Below, piece after piece: positions 5,166 through 5,197 of a DNA stretch of 5,197 nt. How positions within the stretch are numbered: the first letter of the stretch is position 1; every line of letters starts with the position of its first letter. The notes below the pieces were generated by a model. That model made no database searches. It was not told the DNA's origin and saw nothing but the letters and a program-made list of their open reading frames with translations. This DNA comes from Deltaproteobacteria bacterium. Lineage in GTDB: Bacteria; Desulfobacterota; Dissulfuribacteria; Dissulfuribacterales; UBA3076. The translations under genes and the position numbers were made by a program. The DNA lies in the NCBI GenBank assembly GCA_021159445.1, contig JAGGRV010000386.1:1-5197 (forward strand), read 5' to 3'.

Positions 5166-5191
5166 AACAAAAATTAATAGGATTTTTTGTT
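5166..5191 (+). terminator. AT-only hairpin after the HTH gene
   Basis: AACAAAAA (5166-5173) pairs with TTTTTGTT (5184-5191) around a ten-base loop, 21 bases after the stop codon. The stem lacks G-C strength and the T-rich arm doubles as the tract, so it is a weak terminator at best, possibly bidirectional. Confidence 0.35.
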
Positions 5192-5197
5192 GTATTC

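Overview
The window reads as a chromosomal segment from an anaerobic bacterium. The best-supported genes are the two subunits of the NADH-dependent reduced ferredoxin:NADP+ oxidoreductase (NfnAB/SudBA), an electron-bifurcating enzyme typical of strict anaerobes. The intergenic spaces carry two dispersed-repeat types that, from memory, resemble those of environmental Desulfobacterota, Nitrospirota, Planctomycetota and Omnitrophota genomes. The sequence alone does not fix the phylum.

Region 1 (3-1602): the C-terminal part of an enolase-superfamily (MR/MLE type) enzyme enters from the left edge. It overlaps by 41 bases a TTG-started PP-loop ATPase that has SGGKDS and the three-cysteine pattern of the TtcA/TtuA Fe-S thiolases. 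The overlap and strong internal Shine-Dalgarno site argue for coupled translation and probably one pathway, whose product I cannot name. Two adjacent hairpins and a T-tract close the unit at 1609-1681.

Region 2 (1680-4160): nfnA (1750-2574) and nfnB (2748-4160) are codirectional and should form one heterodimeric flavo-Fe-S enzyme. They are separated by 173 bases that hold a 109-base imperfect palindrome (2579-2687). Its right arm supplies a candidate -35 box, followed by a perfect TATAAT, so nfnB may have its own promoter.

Region 3 (4161-4865): about 700 bases without an intact gene. The first part is a 7-base-period repeat in two inverted arrays (4172-4220 and 4291-4367). Between them is a 23-codon stub that looks like the N-terminus of a four-helix-bundle (23S rRNA intervening-sequence type) protein, so this is probably an internally deleted copy of a mobile repeat-plus-gene unit. 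The rest is AT-rich with no recognised gene, ending in a probable promoter.

Region 4 (4866-5144): a 92-residue helix-turn-helix protein with a lysine-rich tail, followed by an AT-only hairpin.

The most interesting items are the strand-asymmetric palindrome between nfnA and nfnB, the heptad-repeat unit with a gene stub, and the overlapping enolase-superfamily/PP-loop pair.
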